Below, in pieces: positions 1-7,704 of a stretch of DNA of 64,000 bases. The stretch is from contig NZ_FOKQ01000022.1 of assembly GCF_900112155.1 (NCBI RefSeq), positions 1 through 64,000 of the forward strand. The letters run 5' to 3'. Below the pieces are notes generated by a model. It worked only from the letters and a program-made list of their open reading frames with translations. It was not told the origin of the DNA and searched no databases. Position 1 is the first letter of the stretch. Each line of letters begins with the position of its first letter. Origin of the DNA: Hominimerdicola alba. Lineage in GTDB: Bacteria > Bacillota > Clostridia > Oscillospirales > Ruminococcaceae. Position numbers and translations under genes: made by a program.

Positions 1-125
1 GCCCTTAAGATAAGATATCCCATCTTTATGAGTAAGACCCCTTGAAGACTACAAGGTTGATAGGCACAAAGTGTAAGTGCAGTGATGCATTAAGCTAGCG
101 TGTACTAATTGGTCGAGGGCTTGTC
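1..125 (+). rRNA. 23S ribosomal RNA, 3' end (partial)
   Basis: The first bases match the conserved 3' terminus of bacterial 23S rRNA, including the gaagactacaaggttgatag segment and the closing actaattggtcgagggct stretch. Only the last 120 or so bases lie in the window; the rest of the operon is upstream. The exact mature 3' end cannot be fixed by eye. Confidence 0.93.
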
Positions 126-188
126 CTAAATTATGTTAGTCCTTAAATGTTTCATTATTCAATTTTGAGGTTATTGTCCTCAATCTAT

Positions 189-306
189 AGTCGGTGATCA
201 TTGAGATGAGGTCACACCTGTTCCCATGCCGAACACAGAAGTTAAGCTCATCTTCGCTGAAAATACTCGGCGGGCGACCGCCCGGGAAAATAAGTTGTCG
301 CCGGCT
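189..306 (+). rRNA. 5S ribosomal RNA
   Basis: A 118-nt 5S rRNA. The conserved block gaggtcacacctgttcccat and the following ccgaacacagaagttaagct are present. The two ends pair over nine positions (agtcggtga with tcgccggct, including G-T pairs), which fixes the boundaries. It follows the 23S gene by about 60 bases, as usual in a ribosomal RNA operon. Confidence 0.95.
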
Positions 307-310
307 CTTC

Positions 311-336
311 CCAAAACACTCTTCGGAGTGTTTTGG
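311..336 (+). other. UUCG-tetraloop hairpin between 5S rRNA and tRNA-Asn
   Basis: A perfect 11-bp stem (ccaaaacactc with gagtgttttgg) closed by a TTCG tetraloop sits four bases after the 5S end and seven bases before the tRNA. No T-run follows, so it does not look like a terminator. A role as an RNA-processing signal, for example an RNase III site, is inferred from position only. Confidence 0.75.
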
Positions 337-343
337 TATATCT

Positions 344-416
344 GCCTCCTTAGCTCAGTCGGTAGAGCATGCGGCTGTTAACCGCAGGGTCGTTGGTTCG
401 AGTCCAACAGGTGGCG
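344..416 (+). tRNA. tRNA-Asn (anticodon GTT)
   Basis: A 73-nt cloverleaf: acceptor GCCTCCT with AGGTGGC, D-stem GCTC with GAGC, anticodon stem TGCGG with CCGCA around the loop CTGTTAA (anticodon GTT at 377-379), and T-arm GTTGG with CCAAC. Position 4:69 of the acceptor stem is a T-T mismatch. The discriminator is G and no CCA is encoded. It ends the ribosomal RNA operon and is followed within ten bases by a terminator. Confidence 0.95.
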
Positions 417-422
417 CTATTT

Positions 423-454
423 ACTCCGTGATTTTTCTTCACGGAGTATTTTTT
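423..454 (+). terminator. Terminator of the rRNA-tRNA operon
   Basis: A nine-bp stem (actccgtga with tcacggagt) with a seven-base loop, followed by ATTTTTT. It lies directly after tRNA-Asn and is a typical rho-independent terminator. Confidence 0.9.
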
Positions 455-465
455 GTATATAAATA

Positions 466-502
466 AATCAGGAAGAAACGATATTCTCGATTCTTCCTGA
501 TT
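466..502 (-). terminator. Terminator of the HAD hydrolase gene
   Basis: A 12-bp inverted repeat (aatcaggaagaa with ttcttcctgatt) with a 13-base loop lies just past the stop codon of the minus-strand HAD gene. It stands tail to tail with the rRNA operon terminator. Confidence 0.75.
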
Positions 503-506
503 TGTT

Positions 507-1121
507 TCATAAAATAGTTGTCAGCTCACTCAAGCTATTGATGATCTGATCGGGAGCGGCTTTTGTGGGATCTAGCTGCTGATAGGCTGCTATGCCCTGC
601 TTTATCCATATGGTTTTCATGCCAAGCTCTATTGCGGGGTAGATGTCATTGTCTAGGCGGTCGCCGATCATGGTGGCATTTTCTGTGGTGCAGTTTGACA
701 TTTCCAGTGCTTTGAGGAATATGGCTTTGTCTGGTTTGGATATACTCAGTTCGGATGAAGCTGCTACTGTGCTGAAATATTTCAGCAAGTCCCAGCTGCG
801 AAGTCTGTCCTCAGTACCTGTGGGCTGGTTTGCGATTACGCCAAGCTTATATCCCTTTGCATGGAGATATGCAAGGACTTTTTCTGCGTCAGGGTATGGA
901 TATTCGTCCTCGCTGTGCCATGGTGTTCTTTTCAGTCCGAAGTATTCTATTGCTTCCAGGTCGCCGCGCAGGTTCTGTTTGGCGAAGAATTTGCGCTTCT
1001 CATTTAACTGCTCAAAGGTTATGTCTGTGCCTTCGATGGCATCGAGTATCCTGTGCTCATATGCTTTTGTTTCGTCGATAAGGGTCGAGCCTATATCGAA
1101 AAATAGCCATTGTGTTTTCAT
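507..1121 (-). CDS. HAD-superfamily hydrolase
   Basis: A 204-residue protein of the haloacid dehalogenase superfamily, probably a small-molecule phosphatase in the cytoplasm; the substrate cannot be told. Motif I is FFDIGSTLID near residue 8: the nucleophile Asp is present but the usual second Asp (DxD) is Gly, a variation found in part of the family that may alter activity. The motif III lysine lies in SKPDKAIF and motif IV is IGDRLDND. Length fits a subfamily IA-type enzyme with a helical cap. It is transcribed alone, with a promoter at 1209-1237 and a terminator at 466-502. The first ATG follows a weak CGGAAAA ribosome site. Confidence 0.85.
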   Translation of the reverse strand: MKTQWLFFDIGSTLIDETKAYEHRILDAIEGTDITFEQLNEKRKFFAKQNLRGDLEAIEYFGLKRTPWHSEDEYPYPDAEKVLAYLHAKGYKLGVIANQPTGTEDRLRSWDLLKYFSTVAASSELSISKPDKAIFLKALEMSNCTTENATMIGDRLDNDIYPAIELGMKTIWIKQGIAAYQQLDPTKAAPDQIINSLSELTTIL

Positions 1122-1208
1122 ATTATTTTCCGTTCTGTTAGATTTTTGTTTGAATGGCAGAGTATCGGTTGAAATTTCTCGTGCTATTTAGCTGCATTTA
1201 CAGCGTAC

Positions 1209-1237
1209 AGTTTACCATATTTATTGTAGTATGTCAA
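1209..1237 (-). promoter_or_regulatory. Promoter of the HAD hydrolase gene
   Basis: On the minus strand a TTGACA box (1232-1237) and a TAAACT -10 box (1209-1214) are separated by exactly 17 bases, about 90 bases upstream of the HAD start codon. Confidence 0.65.
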
Positions 1238-1254
1238 GAAAACGGTGGTGGGTA

Positions 1255-1545
1255 GTTTTCGCCACTCGTTCCTCGGGTCGAGTTATCGGAAACGCTTACG
1301 CTGTCCGATAACGGCGCGGCAATAATTTTTCACAGATAGAAAGAGCGTGGACATTTGTATTGTCCACGCTCTAATTTTTGTTAGCGGTGACTGCGCCTTT
1401 CTTTGGCGGGTAGTTCGCTGTGCATTTTGGTTTCGTGCTTTGGTGATTGAGGGCTCTGCCAACAGTCAGCTTTGCTGACTGTGCAAATATCCTGCAAGCT
1501 TTTTGCGAAAAGCTTGAGCAAAAGCTCTCTTCCTTGGCAGCGTCG
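1255..1545 (+). repeat. Modular intergenic repeat, copy 1
   Basis: First of five related copies. Reading left to right: the B arm (cgttcctcgggtcgag near 1267), a cggcgcggcaataat block, the central hairpin gagcgtggac/gtccacgctc (1343-1371), then the L arm read in reverse, with a second hairpin of two 9-bp arms around TTT (1462-1482) and an aagctttt...aaaagctt palindrome near 1497-1516. The right-hand copy of the ggcgcggcaata inverted repeat is degraded. It fills the gap between the 3' end of the polysaccharide operon and the HAD promoter. No reading frame in it resembles a protein. Confidence 0.8.
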
Positions 1546-1550
1546 CTGTT

Positions 1551-2711
1551 CTATTTCTTGCAAGAAATAATGATATCGCAGATGAGGTCTACCTGCTCGG
1601 GTTCGAGGTCTGCGTAGAGGGGCAGGGTGAGTACCGAGAGGCTGATCTTTAATGCGTTGGGGGTCAAATTAGGGTCGAATTTGCCGTTGAAGCAATCGAA
1701 AGTGTTTGTCAGCGGGTAGAAATACTTTCTAGCGTATATATTGTGGCTCGCCAGTACGTTATAGACCTCGTCGCGGTCGCAGCCGAACTTTTCAGCTTCG
1801 ATGATAACGGGGAGGTATGCGTAATTTGGCTTTACATCGGGGGAAGTCTTGTTCAGCCTGATGCCATCGACGTTATCCAGTCTTTCGTGATAGCGTTCAA
1901 CAGCTGCACGGCGCTTATTGATCTCGTCATCAACGTGGTGGAGGTTGCATATACCCATAGCAGCACAGAATTCGTTCATCTTAGCGTTTGAGCCCACGGC
2001 ATCCACAGCCTCGGGACCGTGGATACCGAAGTTTTTCAAGTCGTATATAGCGTCGCCGAAAGCGGGATCCTTAAAGCAGACCGCGCCGCCCTCGATGGTG
2101 TTGAATACCTTTGTAGCGTGGAAACTGAAGCAGGAAACGTCGCCGAAAGAGCCTATACCCTTACCCTTGTATTTCTCGCCGAAGGTGTGTGCGGCATCGT
2201 AGATGACTTTCAGACCGTACTTATCGGCTATACGCTGTATCTCTTCAACGTTGCAGATATTTCCGTAAACGTGAACGGGTACGATGGCAGATGTTTTATC
2301 AGTGATAAGCGCTTCAAGCTTAGTAGTATCGATGGTGAAGTTATCGGGGTCGATATCGCAGAAAACAGGGGTCAGACCGTTTCTTACTATGGCATGGGTG
2401 GTTGATGCAAAGGTAAAGGGAGTTGTGATGACCTCGCCTGTGAGACCCAGCGCCTGCATTGTAAGTTCCAGCGCCATATGACCGTTTGTCAGCAGATCGA
2501 GCTTCTCAACACCGAGATACTCTTTCAGGTCTTCCTGCAGCTTTTTGTGCTTGGGACCCATATTTGTGAGCCAGCGAGTGTCCCAGATATCACGTATCTC
2601 CTCGCAGTACTCCTCGTACTCGGGCATTGAAGAACGTGTCACCAGTATTTTGCCTGTGACGTACTTATCTATCATTTTAGTGTAGTTTTTATCATTTGAG
2701 TTCATCTGCAT
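1551..2711 (-). CDS. DegT/DnrJ/EryC1-type sugar aminotransferase
   Basis: A 386-residue PLP-dependent sugar aminotransferase (aspartate aminotransferase fold type I, DegT family), expected to aminate a keto-sugar nucleotide. The PLP lysine lies in SFHATKVFNTIEGG near residue 201 and the cofactor-binding Asp in IYDAAHTFGE near 172. The keto-sugar could be the dTDP-4-keto-6-deoxyglucose made by RmlB at 26082, but this is inference. The start is the second of two adjacent ATGs, five bases from GGGAG; it overlaps the previous gene by about 20 bases. It is the last gene of the polysaccharide operon and is followed by repeat copy 1. Confidence 0.88.
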   Translation of the reverse strand: MQMNSNDKNYTKMIDKYVTGKILVTRSSMPEYEEYCEEIRDIWDTRWLTNMGPKHKKLQEDLKEYLGVEKLDLLTNGHMALELTMQALGLTGEVITTPFTFASTTHAIVRNGLTPVFCDIDPDNFTIDTTKLEALITDKTSAIVPVHVYGNICNVEEIQRIADKYGLKVIYDAAHTFGEKYKGKGIGSFGDVSCFSFHATKVFNTIEGGAVCFKDPAFGDAIYDLKNFGIHGPEAVDAVGSNAKMNEFCAAMGICNLHHVDDEINKRRAAVERYHERLDNVDGIRLNKTSPDVKPNYAYLPVIIEAEKFGCDRDEVYNVLASHNIYARKYFYPLTNTFDCFNGKFDPNLTPNALKISLSVLTLPLYADLEPEQVDLICDIIISCKK

Positions 2712-3969
2712 CATATCTCCCTATAAGCATATTATTTCCGTCCTCATCAAGTACTTTGACGGTGCTGTATATCTTATCGATAGTATCACGGAGCTCCTGT
2801 TTGCTATCCGAGCACAGATAGATACGCGCGAACACCTGGGAGTAATCCGCAGGAAGTTTACACACAGTACCGACTTTCATTTTGGGACAAACATAGATAA
2901 CGCACTTTTCGTTCTTTATCTCGTCAAGTCCGCTGATACTTGCAATCGTACCTTTGGTGGCAAGCAGTGTAAGTGTAACGCCTGTTTTATCAAAGCGGGG
3001 ATCATCTTTCTCGTTGATAATACTGTCATCGCCCATTGTTCCTGTCAGTGTATGGCGTATCATCATCTGTATCACGTTCATGCCGTTGATGAAGTCGGAG
3101 TAATGGAAAGAAAGTGAACCTTCAAGGCGGTAACCGAGATCAACGGTAACAAAATTGCCGTTTTTCATCTTGCCCTGCATAAGCGCATAACCATTTTTCA
3201 TACCCAGTGATCGGAACAATTCTCTGTACTGAGCGTCCTGTTTTTCTATAAAGCTTTCAAGATATCGTGAGGGGTATACATTTCCGACAGCCTGCTTTAT
3301 TATTCCTTCTCCGAATCCAAAATCTACCATGATCCTGTCAAGCGAGTTGGAAAGTGTTGCTGTGTCGTTATGGATAGTGTAGAAAAATACAGGTTCGTAT
3401 CTTGGATCATCACCGTCAAGAAATTCTTCGATGATAGCACGTCCGCTGATGGAAGTTTTACAGGCAGTCTCGTATGCTTTTTTCAGTTCTTCGCGGTCTT
3501 TGCAGACAGATACTCCTCTGCTGCCTGCATTATCAACAGGCTTGACGATAACAGGAAAACGGATATTTTCGTCAAGGATATCGTATGCAGCAGTTGCAGG
3601 GATACCTGCATTTATACAAGCTTCACGGAATTTATCCTTGCTGAATATCGTTCCCAGATCAGCACCCTCGGTGTAACAGTAAAAGCCCATTCTTTTACAT
3701 AATTCTGTCAGGCACTCTACACGCCTTTCGCTGTATCCTGCAAGACAGCCGTCAACATTTCTTTCTTTGCAGAGTCTTTCCAGCGCGTCCATATCCGACC
3801 AGCTAAGATCATAGGCTTCATCAGCCACATACTTTGCGGGTGCCAGAGACCAGTCGGTGTGGTTGTCTGTCACGATGGTGTACACGCCGAGTTTTTTTGC
3901 TTCGTTTATTATCTCGATCTCGACGGTAGTTGCGCCGAGTATCAGCAGTTTTTTACCTTTAAGATCCAT
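2692..3969 (-). CDS. ATP-grasp domain ligase (second of two)
   Basis: A 425-residue cytoplasmic ATP-grasp protein of the carbamoyl-phosphate-synthase/biotin-carboxylase-like type. A Rossmann-like pre-ATP-grasp segment starts with KKLLILGAT at residue 6; the ATP-binding part includes FPVIVKPVDNAGSRGVSVC near 135-155 and IIEEFLDGDD near 180. Such enzymes join a carboxylate to an amine or thiol through an acyl phosphate. Its ATG overlaps the stop of the preceding PLP-fold gene by one base (TAATG), so the two are translationally coupled, and the RBS is AGGAG. Placed between two aminotransferase-type genes it may attach an amino acid to an amino sugar (inference). The substrate is unknown. Confidence 0.8.
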   Translation of the reverse strand: MDLKGKKLLILGATTVEIEIINEAKKLGVYTIVTDNHTDWSLAPAKYVADEAYDLSWSDMDALERLCKERNVDGCLAGYSERRVECLTELCKRMGFYCYTEGADLGTIFSKDKFREACINAGIPATAAYDILDENIRFPVIVKPVDNAGSRGVSVCKDREELKKAYETACKTSISGRAIIEEFLDGDDPRYEPVFFYTIHNDTATLSNSLDRIMVDFGFGEGIIKQAVGNVYPSRYLESFIEKQDAQYRELFRSLGMKNGYALMQGKMKNGNFVTVDLGYRLEGSLSFHYSDFINGMNVIQMMIRHTLTGTMGDDSIINEKDDPRFDKTGVTLTLLATKGTIASISGLDEIKNEKCVIYVCPKMKVGTVCKLPADYSQVFARIYLCSDSKQELRDTIDKIYSTVKVLDEDGNNMLIGRYDADELK

Positions 3970-4925
3970 TATAGTACTCCTGTTTCCTGAAGCTTTTCAA
4001 GAATATATTTCATATCATCATCATCATATCTCTGGTCTGTGGGCAGGGGGAGGATATTTTCAGCGTAATCGTACTCCATGCTGTTTTTATCACAGTTTTC
4101 AAAGACATCGCCCCATAGAGTAGGCACGAATATTTTCATCTGCTGGAGCTTTTTCCTGATCTCCGCGCCGTTTTCGATATAGAGCGGATACATGAAAGCA
4201 CCCCGGGGGATAGTGAGTTTCAGCTTATTTTTACCGCAGAGCTTTTCGTGAAGAAGCTTGAAATTCTCCGTTCTGCGGGATATTATGCGGTCATAGTCGT
4301 AAGACCTCAGCAAGTCGGCTGTGAGCTTAGACATATGCTTTATGGGCTCATCGGCGAAGAAATGGTTGTTATCGGAGGATTCCTTATAGAATTCGCCTGC
4401 CGTTCTTTCGTACCTGCCCAGTATGTAATGTATGCGTTCAAATGACTCATCTGTGGGGATATCGCGGGTGAGTCTTTGGCTTGTGTAGAGGAAAGCGCCG
4501 TCAGGCACACCGAAGTATTTGCGGCAGGTGTACAGCGTAGGCACACCATCAGCGGGGCGCTGAAAATAGCTCTGTGAGTTATCAAAAATCACGCGGCTGT
4601 ATTTCTGCTTTAAGAAGGATACTTCCTCATTGGATATCTGACCGTAGTAGTTTACGATATACAGCCATTCATCGGGTGCAAGTGGGCTTTCGATGATCGG
4701 TCGGAAATCTTCGTCTATGGGGTAGTATCCGACCTCAGTGCCGTATTTAAGGCAGACATTTTTGACCGAGCTGCAAAGAAAATATGGCAGTCTGATCTTT
4801 TTGATACCCTCGGTTTCGATAAGGTAGGCAAGGCAGTTCCTGCCGCAGTTCAGCGGGACAGCCCCCTCGTGGTAAACCGTGCCGAAGTAGTTTTCAAATT
4901 CGATATATCCGCCTATTTCTTTCAT
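3969..4925 (-). CDS. DegT-like PLP-fold protein
   Basis: A 318-residue protein that resembles a short, divergent DegT-family aminotransferase. LNCGRNCLAYLIE near the N-terminus fits the family's substrate-site helix, IFDNSQSYF fits the PLP-pyridine Asp, and CRKYFGVPDGAFLY fits the active-site lysine loop. It is shorter than the roughly 370-residue norm and its motifs are loose, so catalysis is not certain. A start upstream at TTG (4934) is possible, but ATG at 4925 has AAAGG nine bases before it. The stop of the preceding ATP-grasp gene and this start overlap by a few bases. It lies between the two ATP-grasp genes. Confidence 0.65.
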   Translation of the reverse strand: MKEIGGYIEFENYFGTVYHEGAVPLNCGRNCLAYLIETEGIKKIRLPYFLCSSVKNVCLKYGTEVGYYPIDEDFRPIIESPLAPDEWLYIVNYYGQISNEEVSFLKQKYSRVIFDNSQSYFQRPADGVPTLYTCRKYFGVPDGAFLYTSQRLTRDIPTDESFERIHYILGRYERTAGEFYKESSDNNHFFADEPIKHMSKLTADLLRSYDYDRIISRRTENFKLLHEKLCGKNKLKLTIPRGAFMYPLYIENGAEIRKKLQQMKIFVPTLWGDVFENCDKNSMEYDYAENILPLPTDQRYDDDDMKYILEKLQETGVL

Positions 4926-4926
4926 C

Positions 4927-6129
4927 TCAGTCAACCTTTACACTAATCCATTTTTCTGAATCGTCTATCATATCAAGCATCTCAGCAAGGCTGTCGAACT
5001 TCATCAGCAGTATGCCGAGGGTGGTGTTCGCGCCTGTGAATGTGGTGATCTTGTCACCGGGCTTTACTATGATATGATCTTCAACGATCTTCTTTTTTGC
5101 GTCTTCGGCGATATCTATTGACTTCAGAACGCCGCTCTGATAGCTGTGTACTGCGTAGTAAGCGTAGAAAGTGTCATAGGGCTGCATCTTAACATCACTC
5201 AGGGACATACCCATAGCCGCTTTTACAGAACACTCCACAAGGTCAACGCCTGTGCAGTACTTTATGATATCGGGTATATAATTTCCGCCGTCACGGGGTG
5301 CGACCTCCATGAGGTAGACATTATAGTCCTTGTCGATACGCATATCAAAATTATATGTGGTAGTGCCCATATCAAGGAGAGTCAGCAGGCGCTGTATCTC
5401 GTTATGTATCTTGGTCTGTACATCGTCGGGCATATTGTAGGGGAAGCTTGCTGAAACAGGGACGAATGGGTTCTCGCATTTCGGGTCGAAATGGTCGTTG
5501 GCAAAACATCTGAAAACGAGTTTGCCGTCGATGGAGAGACCGTCGCCTGCTATCTGGTAGCCGAACTTTTCCACAAATTCTTCGACGATAATTTTATGAC
5601 CTCTTGAAAAGGACATAGCATAGGTTATTTTTTCATTTATCTCGCTGACATCGTCTATCCTGCCAACGCCCTTGCTTCCGGAAGAATCGACGGGCTTGAC
5701 TATAACGGGGAATCTGAACATGCCGTTGTTAAGATCATTTTCAGCCTCGGCAAGATCATCGTAGCCTTTGGCTTTAGGGGTGCAGAATCCGTTTTCGGCA
5801 AGGAATGCCCTGAATTTATCCTTATTGCAGAGGATATCAACAGAACGGTAGGGGCTTCCGGGGAGACCGAGTTTTTCGGCTACGTAAGCTGCGGTAGGTG
5901 CAGCGGGGTCGGAAGCGTATGCGAGAACGCCGTCAACGTTTTCCTTTTTTGCAACTTCAAGCACGGCATCTTTGTCCGTGGTGCTTACGAGATAGAATTT
6001 ATCGGCAGCGTACTGACCCGGATTATCGGGAAGATAATCGCAGAGAACAGTATAGCAGCCCAGACGCTTAGCGGTCTCGATAGCAACAACCTGCTGCGCT
6101 GAACCGCCTAGCAATAACAGCTTTTTCAC
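4927..6129 (-). CDS. ATP-grasp domain ligase (first of two)
   Basis: A 400-residue ATP-grasp protein. It opens with a nucleotide-fold segment KKLLLLGGSAQQ, has the ATP-grasp small domain around NKDKFRAFL (about 105), FPVIVKPVDSSGSKGVG (about 140-156) and IIVEEFVEKFG (about 180), and the metal-binding end YLMEVAPRDGGNYIPD (about 272-287). These features are clearer than in its partner at 2692, so an active acyl-phosphate-forming ligase is likely. The start codon is GTG with GAGG nine bases upstream. It is the first gene of the four-gene ligase/aminotransferase block. The two ATP-grasp proteins share fold and layout but little sequence. Confidence 0.82.
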   Translation of the reverse strand: MKKLLLLGGSAQQVVAIETAKRLGCYTVLCDYLPDNPGQYAADKFYLVSTTDKDAVLEVAKKENVDGVLAYASDPAAPTAAYVAEKLGLPGSPYRSVDILCNKDKFRAFLAENGFCTPKAKGYDDLAEAENDLNNGMFRFPVIVKPVDSSGSKGVGRIDDVSEINEKITYAMSFSRGHKIIVEEFVEKFGYQIAGDGLSIDGKLVFRCFANDHFDPKCENPFVPVSASFPYNMPDDVQTKIHNEIQRLLTLLDMGTTTYNFDMRIDKDYNVYLMEVAPRDGGNYIPDIIKYCTGVDLVECSVKAAMGMSLSDVKMQPYDTFYAYYAVHSYQSGVLKSIDIAEDAKKKIVEDHIIVKPGDKITTFTGANTTLGILLMKFDSLAEMLDMIDDSEKWISVKVD

Positions 6130-6157
6130 TTTGCTTTTCCTCTTTTCCGGAAATTAT

Positions 6158-7666
6158 TTAAAATTTATTCCTGATCTTATTTACCATTTTAAGGATATAG
6201 TCGAAACATTCCAGTTTGAATATTTTTGCCAGCGCTACGTATGATATGACACCCAGGGGTATCTGCAAAAGCAGTGTCAGTACATCATTCATGTGCAGGA
6301 ATGTTACGGAATATACCATTGCGCCCATAGCCGCTGCAATGCCCAGTGAGGGGAGTATATCCTTCATCTGCTCGGTATAGCCGTATTTCAGCAGCTTCTT
6401 GTTTGGTGAGGCGTTAACAAAGCATGAAAGCACTGTGGAACAGCACTGACCGATAACGATAGCCAGCGGTGTATTGAATTTAAGCACTGTGAAAACAAGT
6501 ATACATAAACCGTATGTTTTCTTTAAGACTTCCAGCTTCAGGAACATATCGCTTCTGCCCTGGGCGTTGATGGCTTGCAGATTTGCAGTATGTATCGGCC
6601 AGAATGCGTATATAAAGCAGTATAACTGCAAGAACGGCACGCAAGGCATCCATTCATCTCCCAGCAGTAGATGTATCATCGGACCGGCTACCACTGCTAT
6701 GCCCATACATACGGGGAATATCAGGAAAGAGCTGGTAACGATGGATCTTCGCATCATGCTTTTGATCTTGTTGTTATCGCCGTTATGTTTTGAAAGTGCG
6801 GGCAGCATAACGCCCTGAATAGAGCCGTTGATATTGTTTATGATTATCTCTGGGAACTGCTTGCCGCGGTTACAGTATCCCAGCTGTTCTTCTTTGTATT
6901 TTTTTCCTATTACAAGATTCTGGAGCTCACGGTAGATAACGTCTATCAGGGCGGATACCATAAGCTTCCAGCCGAAAGAGAACAGCACTCTTACGCGGTC
7001 CCATTCCAGGACACGCTTGGGTCTCCACTTAACGATGAGGAGAAGAAGTATACATACAGATACACGGCTTGAGAGCTGCTGTCCAACCAGTGCCCATACG
7101 CCGCATCCGCTTAAAGCCATGACTATGCCTACTGTACCTGATATTAGTACAGAACCGAGTGTACAGAACATAAGCTCCTTGAAACGCATCTCTCTTGCGA
7201 CTTTTGCGTTTTGTATAGAGTTGAATGCACCCGGTATGAGTACCAGTGCCAGCACCCTCAGCAGGTTTTTGAGCTGGGGCTTATCATAGAAGTCAGCAAC
7301 AAATGGTGCTGTTATAAACAGTACGCCGTAAAGCACCACTGCGATAAACAGGCTGACATAGAATATGGAGGAATAGTCATTTTCCTTGACATCTTTGCGC
7401 TGTATCAGTGCGGTGTTAAGTCCGCTCTGTACAAATACCTGTGATATGCTTATAAATATCGCCAGCAGGGTGATGGTTCCGTACTTACCGGGACCCAGTA
7501 TCCTTGCAAGTACCAGCTGTACTATAAAGGCGATACCCTGATAGCCAGCACGTTCAAGAAATTTAAAAAACAAAGATTTTATAACTACCGATTTTTCCGC
7601 CTGGTTATTTGCATTATCAGCTTGGTTATTGGTTTCCAGCTCTATCTTATCTTTTTCAAAATCCAA
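6158..7666 (-). CDS. Polysaccharide repeat-unit flippase (Wzx/PST family)
   Basis: A 502-residue integral membrane protein of the MATE-like oligosaccharide flippase superfamily. After a short polar N-terminus the segment LFFKFLERAGYQGIAFIVQL begins a series of about a dozen hydrophobic helices; LARILGPGKYGTITLL is typical of the family. It would move undecaprenyl-linked repeat units across the membrane for the polymerase encoded next to it. The start is TTG at 7666, nine bases from AAGGAG, and no ATG is nearby. It is part of the minus-strand polysaccharide operon, 38 bases after the polymerase gene. Confidence 0.9.
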   Translation of the reverse strand: MDFEKDKIELETNNQADNANNQAEKSVVIKSLFFKFLERAGYQGIAFIVQLVLARILGPGKYGTITLLAIFISISQVFVQSGLNTALIQRKDVKENDYSSIFYVSLFIAVVLYGVLFITAPFVADFYDKPQLKNLLRVLALVLIPGAFNSIQNAKVAREMRFKELMFCTLGSVLISGTVGIVMALSGCGVWALVGQQLSSRVSVCILLLLIVKWRPKRVLEWDRVRVLFSFGWKLMVSALIDVIYRELQNLVIGKKYKEEQLGYCNRGKQFPEIIINNINGSIQGVMLPALSKHNGDNNKIKSMMRRSIVTSSFLIFPVCMGIAVVAGPMIHLLLGDEWMPCVPFLQLYCFIYAFWPIHTANLQAINAQGRSDMFLKLEVLKKTYGLCILVFTVLKFNTPLAIVIGQCCSTVLSCFVNASPNKKLLKYGYTEQMKDILPSLGIAAAMGAMVYSVTFLHMNDVLTLLLQIPLGVISYVALAKIFKLECFDYILKMVNKIRNKF

Positions 7667-7704
7667 AACTAATTTCTCCTTTTTGCTTCATTACATATCC
7701 CTGA

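Noticed and set aside
344-416. tRNA-Asn as an attachment site of an integrated element
   Set aside because: No integrase or second partial tRNA copy is in view; the tRNA is followed directly by its terminator and a normal gene.
194-466. A 90-codon open frame over 5S rRNA and tRNA-Asn
   Set aside because: It overlaps two certain RNA genes and the translation has no protein character.
1255-1545. An insertion sequence at the modular repeats
   Set aside because: No transposase gene or remnant is found in any of the five copies; boundaries do not show a clear target duplication by eye.
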